NCBI GenBank assembly: GCA_964459325.1
Contig: CAYWKU010000038.1
Coordinates: 1-33,264, forward strand
DNA length: 33,264 bases
Direction of reading: 5' to 3'
Origin: CAYWKU01 sp964459325
Lineage (GTDB): Bacteria > RBG-13-61-14 > CAYWKU01
In this document: positions 1 through 7,263 of the stretch, one piece after another
Numbering within the stretch: the stretch's first letter is position 1
How the letters are laid out: each line of letters opens with the position of its first letter
Notes under the pieces: generated by a model
Seen by the model: only the letters and a program-made list of their open reading frames with translations
The model's database searches: none
What the model was told of the DNA's origin: nothing
Position numbers and translations under genes: made by a program

Positions 1-312
1 GCTACAGAAAAAAAGCCTTTTCAACCCCTGAAGCCTGTTTTGCAACGGCCTCATTAAAAGAGTAGAAGCGCGGAGGGACATTCATATAAGAGATGCGATG
101 AAATAGTAAACAAGGCCGAAAAATTCAAGAAGGTTTATTCGGATGCTCTATTCGGTGTTGTAATTTATTATCCTTTTGTAGAGGAACAAAACAACATCCG
201 GGATAGATTGAGGTCAAATGATATAGATTCGGTCGTTTTCTCTTCGGAAACAGAGTCTTCCGTCGAGCAATCGGTTAAAGTGCTTTTGGGAAAGTTGAAA
301 TGGAAGAAGTGA
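1..312 (+). pseudogene. C-terminal remnant, possible restriction endonuclease
   Basis: Reading frame 1 is open from base 58 to the TGA at 310-312 and encodes about 84 residues with protein-like composition (for example the segments DALFGVVIYYPFVEE and VKVLLGKLKWKK). The same frame has a TAA at 55-57 and no convincing start codon, so what is visible is either the tail of a gene entering from the left with a stop or frameshift in it, or a decayed copy. Frame 2 over roughly 32-112 also looks weakly coding, which fits a frameshift. The last 13 bases overlap the start of the methyltransferase gene. That overlap, and the AT-rich composition shared with it, suggest the partner endonuclease of a restriction-modification pair. 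I do not recognise the family, so the endonuclease call is an inference from position only. Confidence 0.4.
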
Positions 313-1166
313 AAAAAAACGACAGTAGTCAATCAATGACCGAACATCGTCTTATCCTCGGGGATGCCAGGCGCATGGATTTTATCAGAGATGAGTCGGT
401 GCACCTTGTGGTCACCTCGCCGCCTTATTGGAATCTGAAAAGATATAACGACAATGCCGGCCAACTCGGTAATATCGAAGATTATGAGAAATTTTTGAGC
501 GAATTAAAGAAAATATGGGAAAAATGTTACAGGGTTCTGATACCGGGTGGAAGGCTTGTTTGTGTTGTAGGGGATGTATGTCTGTCGAGAAGAAAGCACG
601 GCAAGCATTCGGTCATCCCTCTCCACGCTGATATCTGTGTTCAATGCAGGCGAATCGGTTTTGATAATCTCAATCCCATAATCTGGTCTAAAATATCAAA
701 CGCAGGTTATGAAGTCGAAAGAGGCTCCAACTTTCTGGGCAAGCCTTATGAACCGAATGCGATAATCAAAAACGATATCGAGTTTATCCTGATGCAGAGA
801 AAACCGGGGGGGTATCGCAAACCCACACCTGAGCAAAGAGAAAAAAGCCGTTTGAAAAAAGAGGAATATGCGTCGTGGTTCAGACAGTTCTGGAACATGA
901 GCGGAGCCTCGACGAAAGAGCATCCCGCGCCATTCCCGGTTGAGCTGGCTTATAGGCTAATCAGGATGTTCTCATTCGTGGAAGATACGGTACTTGACCC
1001 TTTTTGTGGCACCGGAACAACTATAATCGCCGCCAACAAAGCGCTTAGAAATTCTATAGGCATAGAAATAGAACCAAAATATCTGGAAATAGCCCGAAAG
1101 AGAATAAATGAAGAGATTAACACTCTGTTTAAAGATACAAATTTTATTGAAGAGAATCATCTGTAA
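300..1166 (+). CDS. Site-specific DNA methyltransferase, beta class (probably N4-cytosine)
   Basis: This is a complete 288-residue SAM-dependent DNA methyltransferase. The catalytic motif IV, TSPPYW, lies near residue 40, and the SAM-binding motif I, DPFCGTGTT, near residue 232. The order IV before I is the beta (permuted) class. The SPPY form of motif IV is more typical of N4-cytosine than of N6-adenine enzymes, although this alone does not settle the base. The start used is the ATG at 300; an internal ATG at 336 (MTEHRLILGDARR) is a plausible alternative and begins nearer the conserved domain. Its start overlaps the end of the broken upstream ORF. Codon use is AT-rich compared with genes to the right, which suggests horizontal acquisition. 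It may now act as an orphan methylase or as the surviving half of a restriction-modification system. Confidence 0.9.
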   Translation: MEEVKKNDSSQSMTEHRLILGDARRMDFIRDESVHLVVTSPPYWNLKRYNDNAGQLGNIEDYEKFLSELKKIWEKCYRVLIPGGRLVCVVGDVCLSRRKHGKHSVIPLHADICVQCRRIGFDNLNPIIWSKISNAGYEVERGSNFLGKPYEPNAIIKNDIEFILMQRKPGGYRKPTPEQREKSRLKKEEYASWFRQFWNMSGASTKEHPAPFPVELAYRLIRMFSFVEDTVLDPFCGTGTTIIAANKALRNSIGIEIEPKYLEIARKRINEEINTLFKDTNFIEENHL

Positions 1167-1233
1167 CCTCTTGGGGATAATATTGCCGGAAAAGGATAAT
1201 AACCCGGATTTTCCAAATAAATGAGATAAAGCA

Positions 1234-1260
1234 CGGAGAAACCCGGTTTGATTTTCTCCG
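1234..1260 (+). terminator. Weak hairpin in the gap after the methyltransferase
   Basis: Bases CGGAGAAA (1234-1241) pair with TTTCTCCG (1253-1260) around an 11-base loop. No clean T-run follows directly, although a T-rich stretch begins about 15 bases later. It may end the methyltransferase transcript. The rest of the 1167-1388 gap holds nothing else I can support apart from the AGGAGG site at 1373-1378. Confidence 0.3.
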
Positions 1261-1388
1261 GCAAGATGTTGATTAATTTTCTTTTTAAGGCGAAAGTTGT
1301 CTATAAGCGGCTGAGAAGGTAGACTTTGCTGAGGGAGATTTTTCCGAAGCGGTAGAGTAACCGTAGAAAAAAAGGAGGAGAAGGAAAC

Positions 1389-2210
1389 ATGGAAGCTTTC
1401 AGTCCCATCCTGTCAATTGGAGCTCTCGCGCCCATTATAGTGCCCGCTGTTATTGTTCTGTTCCTGTTGATGAGCATGATCAAAATCATCAAGGAGTATG
1501 AGCGGGCGGTAATATTCCGGCTCGGTAAATACGCCGGGGTGCGCGGTCCGGGGATCATATTCATCATACCGATTGTCGAGCGCATGGAGCAGCGCATAGA
1601 CATGCGCACCATACCACACGACGTGCCTCCACAAGACGTAATCACCATGGACAACGTCTCCATCAAGGTGAACGCCGTCATCTTCTTCAGGGTCATGGAC
1701 GCCGAGAAGGCGGTCATCGAGGTGGTCAACTGGTACATGGCCACCAGCCAGCTCGCACAGACCATGCTCCGGAGCGTTCTCGGCCAGGCCGACCTGCAGG
1801 AGATACTCCAGGAGCGCGAAAAGCTCAACATGATTCTCCAGAAAGACCTGGACACTCACACCGACCCGTGGGGCGTCAAGGTCAGCGCGGTGGAAATCAA
1901 GCACATAGACCTGCCGGTGGAGATGCAGAGGAGCATGGCTAAGCAAGCCGAGGCCGACAGGGAGCGGCGGGCCAAGATTATCCACGCCGACGGCGAATTC
2001 CAGGCCGCCCAGAAGCTTCAGGACGCCAGTAATATCATCGCCACAAACCCCGTTGCGCTTCAGCTGCGCTACATGCAGACACTGTCCGAAATCGCCACCG
2101 AGAACACCGCCACTATATTGTTCCCGCTGCCGATGGACATAATCAAACCGTTTGTCGAATATTTTCAGAAGGGAAACGAAAAGGAGCCGGGAGGCGGTGA
2201 ACAGCAATAA
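1389..2210 (+). CDS. Slipin / stomatin-like SPFH (band 7) membrane protein
   Basis: This 273-residue protein has one N-terminal hydrophobic segment (about residues 12-34) followed by the SPFH/band 7 domain (about 35-200), with the family signatures EYERAVIFRLGKY and RGPGIIFIIP. A coiled-coil-like region rich in E, R and A follows (EADRERRAKIIHADGE), then the slipin-type tail LRYMQTLSEIA and ILFPLPMDII. Such proteins oligomerise on the inner membrane and organise membrane microdomains or regulate membrane proteases. The start at 1389 is preceded by a strong AGGAGG at 1373-1378. Bacterial slipins are often paired with an NfeD protease; none is present here. The next gene is a DUF2065 protein instead. 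It opens the long co-directional run that continues to recJ. Confidence 0.93.
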   Translation: MEAFSPILSIGALAPIIVPAVIVLFLLMSMIKIIKEYERAVIFRLGKYAGVRGPGIIFIIPIVERMEQRIDMRTIPHDVPPQDVITMDNVSIKVNAVIFFRVMDAEKAVIEVVNWYMATSQLAQTMLRSVLGQADLQEILQEREKLNMILQKDLDTHTDPWGVKVSAVEIKHIDLPVEMQRSMAKQAEADRERRAKIIHADGEFQAAQKLQDASNIIATNPVALQLRYMQTLSEIATENTATILFPLPMDIIKPFVEYFQKGNEKEPGGGEQQ

Positions 2211-2237
2211 CGATTTGGATGGCCGTTAAAGCCTGTG

Positions 2238-2432
2238 ATGGGAAAACAGATAATCGTAATAATCGGGGCAATCCTTGTAATAGAAGGATTGCCCTGGCTC
2301 ACAAGCCCGGCCTGGATGAAAAAGATGATGGACGAAATCCGCGAGCTGCCGGACAACTGGCTCAGACTGGCCGGGACAGCCGCCGTGGCGCTCGGGTTGG
2401 CGCTGGTATGGGTCGCGGGAAATATGGGCTAG
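2238..2432 (+). CDS. DUF2065 (YjeT-like) small membrane protein
   Basis: This small protein of about 64 residues begins MGKQIIVIIGAILVIEG and carries the DUF2065 pattern: a hydrophobic N-terminal helix with VIEGLPWLTSP, then a short amphipathic stretch (MMDEIRELPDNWLRLAG), then a second membrane helix (AAVALGLALVWVAG). I choose ATG 2238 over the in-frame GTG directly before it (2235), because the two are adjacent and ATG is the commoner start; no strong Shine-Dalgarno decides between them. In E. coli the homologue yjeT lies directly downstream of hflK and hflC, two SPFH proteins. Here it again follows an SPFH gene, which supports a shared function. Its molecular role is unknown. Confidence 0.85.
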   Translation: MGKQIIVIIGAILVIEGLPWLTSPAWMKKMMDEIRELPDNWLRLAGTAAVALGLALVWVAGNMG

Positions 2433-2447
2433 CCCTTTCGATAAAAA

Positions 2448-3566
2448 ATGACCGTGTACCACTTCAAGTTTCTGCTGATACCGGCGCTGGGGATACTTCT
2501 CAGTATCATCGCCGCCGGCAACCCGGATGGCCGGACGCTCAGGGTGGCGGTGGCCGAAAACGTATCCGCCGTCGAAATATCGGGAGCGGGCCTCAAACTG
2601 CAACACTCCGGTAACAACGAAGCTATCGGTCAAAAGGCGAAAGCCCGGACCGCCCGCAAGGGCGTTAAAATCAACGGCAAGCTGTATCGCTCGCCGGTGA
2701 AGATAACCTCCGCTGACCAGCTTGTGTACCTGGACGGGAGCCAGTATCGCGGAGAGATGGTGATTCACCCTCAACCCGGGGGAATGCTCGTGGTGAACGA
2801 GCTTCCCATGGAAGTTTACCTGGTGGGGTTGATAAACGCCGAAGCTCACTCCACCTGGCCCGTCGAGTCCTTGAAGGCGCAAGCGGTAGCGGCCAGAACT
2901 TACGCCCTTTACCGGGCCCACAAAAGCGACTCGCGCGCTTTTGACGTGAGGGCTACGGTGGCCGACCAGGTGTATCACGGCAGTTCGCTCGAAGACCGGG
3001 CATCTTACAAGGCGGTTAATTCCACCAGGGGGGAGATACTTCTATACAAGGGAAAGCCGATTGAGGCGTTTTATCATTCCACCTGCGGAGGAAAAACCGC
3101 GTCGGCCAAGGAAGTATGGGGCGTCGATTTGCCTTACCTGAAAAGTGTCGAATGTAAATGGTGCGTGGAAAGCCCGCGTTACTTCTGGAAATACTCGGCC
3201 TCGGGCGGGCATATCGGGGAGGCTCTAAAAACCTGCGGCCACAATGTGGGAAAAGTGAAAAAGATTAAAATAATTGGCAAAACCGACAGCCTTCGTAACC
3301 GGACCCTGAAAATCAAGGGAAGTAAAAAGACGGTGAAAATCAAAGCGTCCCTGTTGAGAAAATCCGTCGGATATACGAAAATTTTTTCAACCCGGTTTGA
3401 GGTCTTCGAGCCGGAGGAGGGAATGTTTCTTTTTCTGGGACGCGGTTCAGGGCACGGGGTGGGAATGTGCCAATGGGGAGCCAGGGGTATGGCCCTTGAC
3501 GGCAGGTCATATCGTGACATACTAAACTATTATTACCCGGGTTGCAGGATAGCTAAAAAATACTGA
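2448..3566 (+). CDS. SpoIID/LytB-domain protein, probable peptidoglycan lytic transglycosylase
   Basis: A 372-residue protein with an N-terminal signal or anchor segment (about residues 6-24) and a SpoIID domain spanning about 110-370. Diagnostic motifs are MEVYLVGLINAEA followed by WPVESLKAQAVAARTYAL, FYHSTCGGKTASA, and the C-terminal GRGSGHGVGMCQWGARGMA. In the family the glutamate in the first motif (normally GEM) is catalytic; here it reads NAEA, with the glutamate kept. SpoIID-type enzymes cleave glycan strands without stem peptides; outside sporulators they are envelope remodelling proteins. There is no evidence of sporulation genes in this window. It sits 15 bases after the DUF2065 gene and 28 bases before the diguanylate cyclase gene, probably in the same transcript. 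Confidence 0.9.
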   Translation: MTVYHFKFLLIPALGILLSIIAAGNPDGRTLRVAVAENVSAVEISGAGLKLQHSGNNEAIGQKAKARTARKGVKINGKLYRSPVKITSADQLVYLDGSQYRGEMVIHPQPGGMLVVNELPMEVYLVGLINAEAHSTWPVESLKAQAVAARTYALYRAHKSDSRAFDVRATVADQVYHGSSLEDRASYKAVNSTRGEILLYKGKPIEAFYHSTCGGKTASAKEVWGVDLPYLKSVECKWCVESPRYFWKYSASGGHIGEALKTCGHNVGKVKKIKIIGKTDSLRNRTLKIKGSKKTVKIKASLLRKSVGYTKIFSTRFEVFEPEEGMFLFLGRGSGHGVGMCQWGARGMALDGRSYRDILNYYYPGCRIAKKY

Positions 3567-3594
3567 TTAAATTTTAAAATTACAGGGGCTTGAC

Positions 3595-4701
3595 ATGGGG
3601 GAAACAAAAAAAGAGCTTGAGAGCAAAGTCGGAAAACTGGAAGGCGAGTTGGAAAAACTTACCGAAGCCAACCGCAAGCTGAACGAACGTGTTATCGAGC
3701 TGTATACGCTTTATAACGTTTCCAAATCACTGAGCTTGTCTCTTCAGCTTGACGACCTTTTCGAAACCACCATGAACATTATCGGCGAAACACTGAACGT
3801 CTCGGATTACAACCTGATGTTGCTGGACGAGGCCACGGGTCATCTGTACATGCAGGCCATCCACGGTTTCCATGACGATGACGTGCGAAAGGCCGTTCTG
3901 GCCCCGGGTGAAGGAATGCCGGGAAAGGCTTTCGAGAAGGCTGAAACGGTGACGGTCGATGACATCTCCCAATGGAAAGGCTGCATTTACGCGGAAGATG
4001 AAAGCAAGCTGCAGGGTTCCCACCTGTGCATCCCCCTCAAGAGGCCCGACGGGACCCCCATAGGTGTTCTCAGCGCCATGAAATCGGCCAAGGGCGCATT
4101 CGGCCAAACGGATATCAGGTTGTTCGAGGCGGTGGCCGAGCACGTGGCTATAGCGCTCGAAAACGCCAGAACATATCAACATACGAAGGAACTGAGCAAT
4201 CGCGACGAGCTCACCGGCCTGTACAACAGGAGGTATTTCTTCGAGAGGTTCGAGCGGGAAGTGGAGCGGGGAAAGCGCTACAACCGCACCTTCAGCATGA
4301 TTATCCTGGACCTTGACCATTTCAAGCGATATAACGATAACTTCGGACACTTATCCGGCGACCGGGCTCTCAGGGAAGTGGCAAGGGCACTGGAGAGAAG
4401 CACGCGGAAGGTGGATGTGCTCGCGCGGTACGGCGGCGAGGAGTTTGTAGCCATTTTGCCCGAGACCGATAAGGAAGACGCCCTGCTGGTGGCCGAAAAA
4501 CTGTTGCAGGCGGTGGAAGATATAGGTCTGGGGGCTTCCGAAGGCGGCGAGCTGCTCACCATAACCGCCGGAGTGGCGAGCTTCCCGCTTGATTCAACCG
4601 ATGCAATAGACCTCATAGAACACGCCGATAAAGCCCTGTACACGGGCAAGGCGCAGGGAAGAAACCGGGTGGTGGCGGCGCGGCCCGAGCAGGAAGCCTG
4701 A
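3595..4701 (+). CDS. GAF-GGDEF diguanylate cyclase
   Basis: This 368-residue protein is soluble. It starts with a coiled-coil (residues 1-40, rich in E, K and L), then a GAF sensor domain (about 45-190), then a GGDEF domain (about 200-362). The active site reads RYGGEEF near residue 280, so it should make cyclic di-GMP. An intact product-inhibition I-site, RKVD, lies exactly five residues before GGEEF. Other GGDEF motifs are present: DELTGLYNRRYF, LDLDHFKRYND and GHLSGDRAL. No membrane segment or signal peptide is seen, so it acts in the cytoplasm. It lies eight bases before queA. The pairing of a second-messenger enzyme with a cell-wall lyase upstream is suggestive but not proof of a functional link. 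Confidence 0.95.
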   Translation: MGETKKELESKVGKLEGELEKLTEANRKLNERVIELYTLYNVSKSLSLSLQLDDLFETTMNIIGETLNVSDYNLMLLDEATGHLYMQAIHGFHDDDVRKAVLAPGEGMPGKAFEKAETVTVDDISQWKGCIYAEDESKLQGSHLCIPLKRPDGTPIGVLSAMKSAKGAFGQTDIRLFEAVAEHVAIALENARTYQHTKELSNRDELTGLYNRRYFFERFEREVERGKRYNRTFSMIILDLDHFKRYNDNFGHLSGDRALREVARALERSTRKVDVLARYGGEEFVAILPETDKEDALLVAEKLLQAVEDIGLGASEGGELLTITAGVASFPLDSTDAIDLIEHADKALYTGKAQGRNRVVAARPEQEA

Positions 4702-4708
4702 CACCCGG

Positions 4709-5746
4709 ATGCGCACGAGCCTTTTCGATTACGACCTTCCCGCCGAACTGATAGCCCAGAAACCCGCCGACAGGAGGGAAAAAGCCCGGCTTATGGCTCT
4801 ATACCGGGCCGAGCGGAAGGTGGAACATTATTCGTTCGAAGACCTCCCTTCACTTCTTGCACCGGGCGATTTGACGGTTATCAATGACACCAAGGTCATA
4901 CCCGCTCGCCTTTACGCCAAAAAATCCACCGGGGCCGACATCGAGTTTACCCTGGTCGAGGAAGTGGACTCCGATAAAAACCTGTGGCGCTGCCTGGCCA
5001 AACCGGGTAAAAGGCTGAAGGTCGATGACGAAATAAGGGTCGGGGAAGAGCTGAGCTTGATTGCCCGCTCGAAATCGGAGGACGGAAGCTGGCTGGTGGA
5101 AATTTCGACCGAAAGCAATCTGATGAAAGCTCTGGAAAAATGGGGCCACGCACCCTTGCCGCCTTATATAAAAAGAAACCGCTCCGACCCCGCCTCGCCG
5201 GACCGGGAAAGGTATCAGACCGTCTATGCCCGCCATCCCGGAGCGGTGGCGGCGCCCACGGCGGGACTGCATTTTACCGACGAAATGCTGGAAAAATTGA
5301 GGGAAAAGGCCGTAAACATATCAAAAATAACACTGCACGTTGGGTGGGGAAGCTTCGCGCCCGTGCGCGAGGAGCGGGCCGAAGACCACAAGCTCGAAAA
5401 GGAACACTTCCGGGTGCCGGAAGATACCGCCGAAGCGGTTAACGAAACCGTAAACTCGGGCGGCAGGATAGTTGCCGTCGGTACCACCACCGTAAGGGCT
5501 CTCGAAAGCGCGTGGGAAGGTGACCGGCTCAAGCCAAAACAGGGCGCTACCGACCTTTATATATTGCCTGGCTACGAGTTCAAAATCGTCGACGCCATGA
5601 TAACCAACTTCCACCTGCCCCGTTCCAGCCTCCTTATGCTGGTGGCGGCGTTTGCGGGCACGGAGTTTATAATGGAAGCTTACCGCCGGGCGATAGAAAA
5701 AAGATACAGGTTTTACAGCTACGGCGATGCGATGTTGATATGGTGA
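4709..5746 (+). CDS. queA: S-adenosylmethionine:tRNA ribosyltransferase-isomerase QueA
   Basis: A 345-residue QueA, the usual family length. It transfers and isomerises the ribosyl part of SAM to 7-aminomethyl-7-deazaguanine in tRNA, giving epoxyqueuosine. Signature segments are FDYDLPAELIAQKP at the N-terminus, VINDTKVIPARL, GHAPLPPYIKR, AAPTAGLHFT, HVGWGSFAPV, GTTTVRALES and NFHLPRSSLLMLVAAFAG. It overlaps the start of tgt by seven bases, so the two are likely translationally coupled and act in consecutive stages of queuosine formation. Confidence 0.98.
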   Translation: MRTSLFDYDLPAELIAQKPADRREKARLMALYRAERKVEHYSFEDLPSLLAPGDLTVINDTKVIPARLYAKKSTGADIEFTLVEEVDSDKNLWRCLAKPGKRLKVDDEIRVGEELSLIARSKSEDGSWLVEISTESNLMKALEKWGHAPLPPYIKRNRSDPASPDRERYQTVYARHPGAVAAPTAGLHFTDEMLEKLREKAVNISKITLHVGWGSFAPVREERAEDHKLEKEHFRVPEDTAEAVNETVNSGGRIVAVGTTTVRALESAWEGDRLKPKQGATDLYILPGYEFKIVDAMITNFHLPRSSLLMLVAAFAGTEFIMEAYRRAIEKRYRFYSYGDAMLIW

Positions 5747-6885
5747 AATTTGAACTCATAAGGGGGAAAGAAAAGGGGCCTCGCGCGGGAAAAATAATCA
5801 CACCCCACGGGGAAGTTCCCACCCCCTGCTTCATGCCCGTGGGCACCGCCGCGTCGGTCAAAGGCTTGGCGCCGTGGGCACTGGAAGAGTCCGGCGTTAA
5901 CATGCTGCTCGCAAATACTTACCATCTCATACTCAGGCCGGGGGTGGATTTGATAAAAAAGATGGGCGGCCTGCATAAATTCATGGGATGGAAAGGCCCC
6001 ATCCTGACGGACTCGGGCGGGTACCAGGTGGTAAGCCTCGGCGGCAACGTGAAAATAAACGACAAGGGGGTGGTGTTCTCTTCGCATATCGACGGGGAGC
6101 GCATGGAGCTGACGCCGGAAGATGCAGTTCGCGACCAGGCGGATATGTGTGTGGATATCGCGATGTGCCTTGACCAGCCTGTCAAGCTTCCGGCGAGCTT
6201 GGATGAATTGAAAACCGCCGCGCAAAGAACGACCGATTGGGCCGAAAGGAGTATCAAGTACCGGGACAGCCATTGCCCGGAAACAGCTCTTTTCGGAATA
6301 GTGCAGGGGGGAGACGACCGTGAATTGCGTGCCGAAAATGCGCGGGATATAACCGGTTTCGCCTTCGACGGCTTTGCCCTCGGAGGACTGAGCGTCGGGG
6401 AGGATAATGAAACATTGCACAATATCGCCGCGTATACCGCCCCCCTTTTACCATCGGAAAAGCCGCGTTATCTTATGGGGGTCGGCACGCCGGCGGATTT
6501 GATTAAAGCCGTCGGGGCCGGAATGGATATGTTCGATTGCGTGCTGCCCACGCGCAACGCCCGCAACGGATGGATATATACCTACGAAGGGCCGTTGCGC
6601 ATAAAGCATGCTGCTTACAGGGAAGATACCCGGCCACCACAACCCGGCTGCGAGTGCCGTACTTGCACAAATTTCAGCCGCGCATACCTTAGGCATTTGT
6701 TCGTTGCCGGGGAGATGCTGGCGGGAATGTTGATTACCCGCCATAATATACACTTTTACATGAAACTTATGAAAGACGCCGCCGAAGCCATCAAAACCGG
6801 CGGTTTCGAAGATTTCGCGGGACCAATGATTAAAACTATGAAACCCGCTTGCGAAAACGAAGCGAGGGAGGAATACGATGGTTGA
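5740..6885 (+). CDS. tgt: tRNA-guanine transglycosylase Tgt
   Basis: This 381-residue enzyme exchanges guanine-34 of GUN-anticodon tRNAs for preQ1. Visible features: the general-base aspartate in DSGGYQVVSL near residue 91, the substrate-specificity loop GFALGGLSVGE, MGVGTPADLI, the nucleophilic aspartate in FDCVLPTRNARNG near residue 266, and the zinc site CECRTC with the distal histidine in LITRHNIHFY. The usual phenylalanine of DSGGFQ is tyrosine here, which is conservative. The start ATG lies inside queA, and the end overlaps yajC by eight bases. Confidence 0.98.
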   Translation: MVKFELIRGKEKGPRAGKIITPHGEVPTPCFMPVGTAASVKGLAPWALEESGVNMLLANTYHLILRPGVDLIKKMGGLHKFMGWKGPILTDSGGYQVVSLGGNVKINDKGVVFSSHIDGERMELTPEDAVRDQADMCVDIAMCLDQPVKLPASLDELKTAAQRTTDWAERSIKYRDSHCPETALFGIVQGGDDRELRAENARDITGFAFDGFALGGLSVGEDNETLHNIAAYTAPLLPSEKPRYLMGVGTPADLIKAVGAGMDMFDCVLPTRNARNGWIYTYEGPLRIKHAAYREDTRPPQPGCECRTCTNFSRAYLRHLFVAGEMLAGMLITRHNIHFYMKLMKDAAEAIKTGGFEDFAGPMIKTMKPACENEAREEYDG

Positions 6886-7216
6886 TTACCTGCTCACAAT
6901 AGCCATGGCAACGCCGCAGCAAGGGGAAGGCGGCGCCGGTCTTCTCGGCACCCTGATGCCGCTCATCCTTATATTCGTTATCTTCTACTTCCTGCTCATC
7001 AGGCCCCAACAGAAAAAGGCCAAGGAGCACCGGAATTTTGTCGATAACCTCGAACACGGCATGGATGTGGTTACAAACAGCGGCATGATGGGCAGAATTA
7101 CCGGCATTACCAAGGATTTCGTCACCCTCGAGGTGGCTCCAAAGGTGCGGGTGAAGTTCCTGAAGAACTCAATCGCCGGTAAAGCTCCCCAGCCGGGAGA
7201 GGAAAAACAGAGCTGA
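6878..7216 (+). CDS. yajC: Preprotein translocase accessory subunit YajC
   Basis: A 112-residue single-pass inner-membrane protein with one hydrophobic helix (about residues 24-42, ending in YFLLIRPQQKKAKEH, the YajC hallmark) and a small cytoplasmic domain with the pattern GMDVVTNSGMMGRITGI. It associates with SecDF at the Sec translocon. Its start overlaps the end of tgt, and secD follows after 47 bases, the classic tgt-yajC-secD order. Confidence 0.97.
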   Translation: MVDYLLTIAMATPQQGEGGAGLLGTLMPLILIFVIFYFLLIRPQQKKAKEHRNFVDNLEHGMDVVTNSGMMGRITGITKDFVTLEVAPKVRVKFLKNSIAGKAPQPGEEKQS

Positions 7217-7263
7217 AAACGCGCTCCCGGAGGGGCGAACAATAAAATGGAGTGTAGGCGCCG

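Noticed and set aside
1413..2207. Minus-strand open frame of 264 codons opposite the slipin gene
   Set aside because: It is a shadow of a well-conserved gene; its translation is rich in H, V and D with no recognisable motif.
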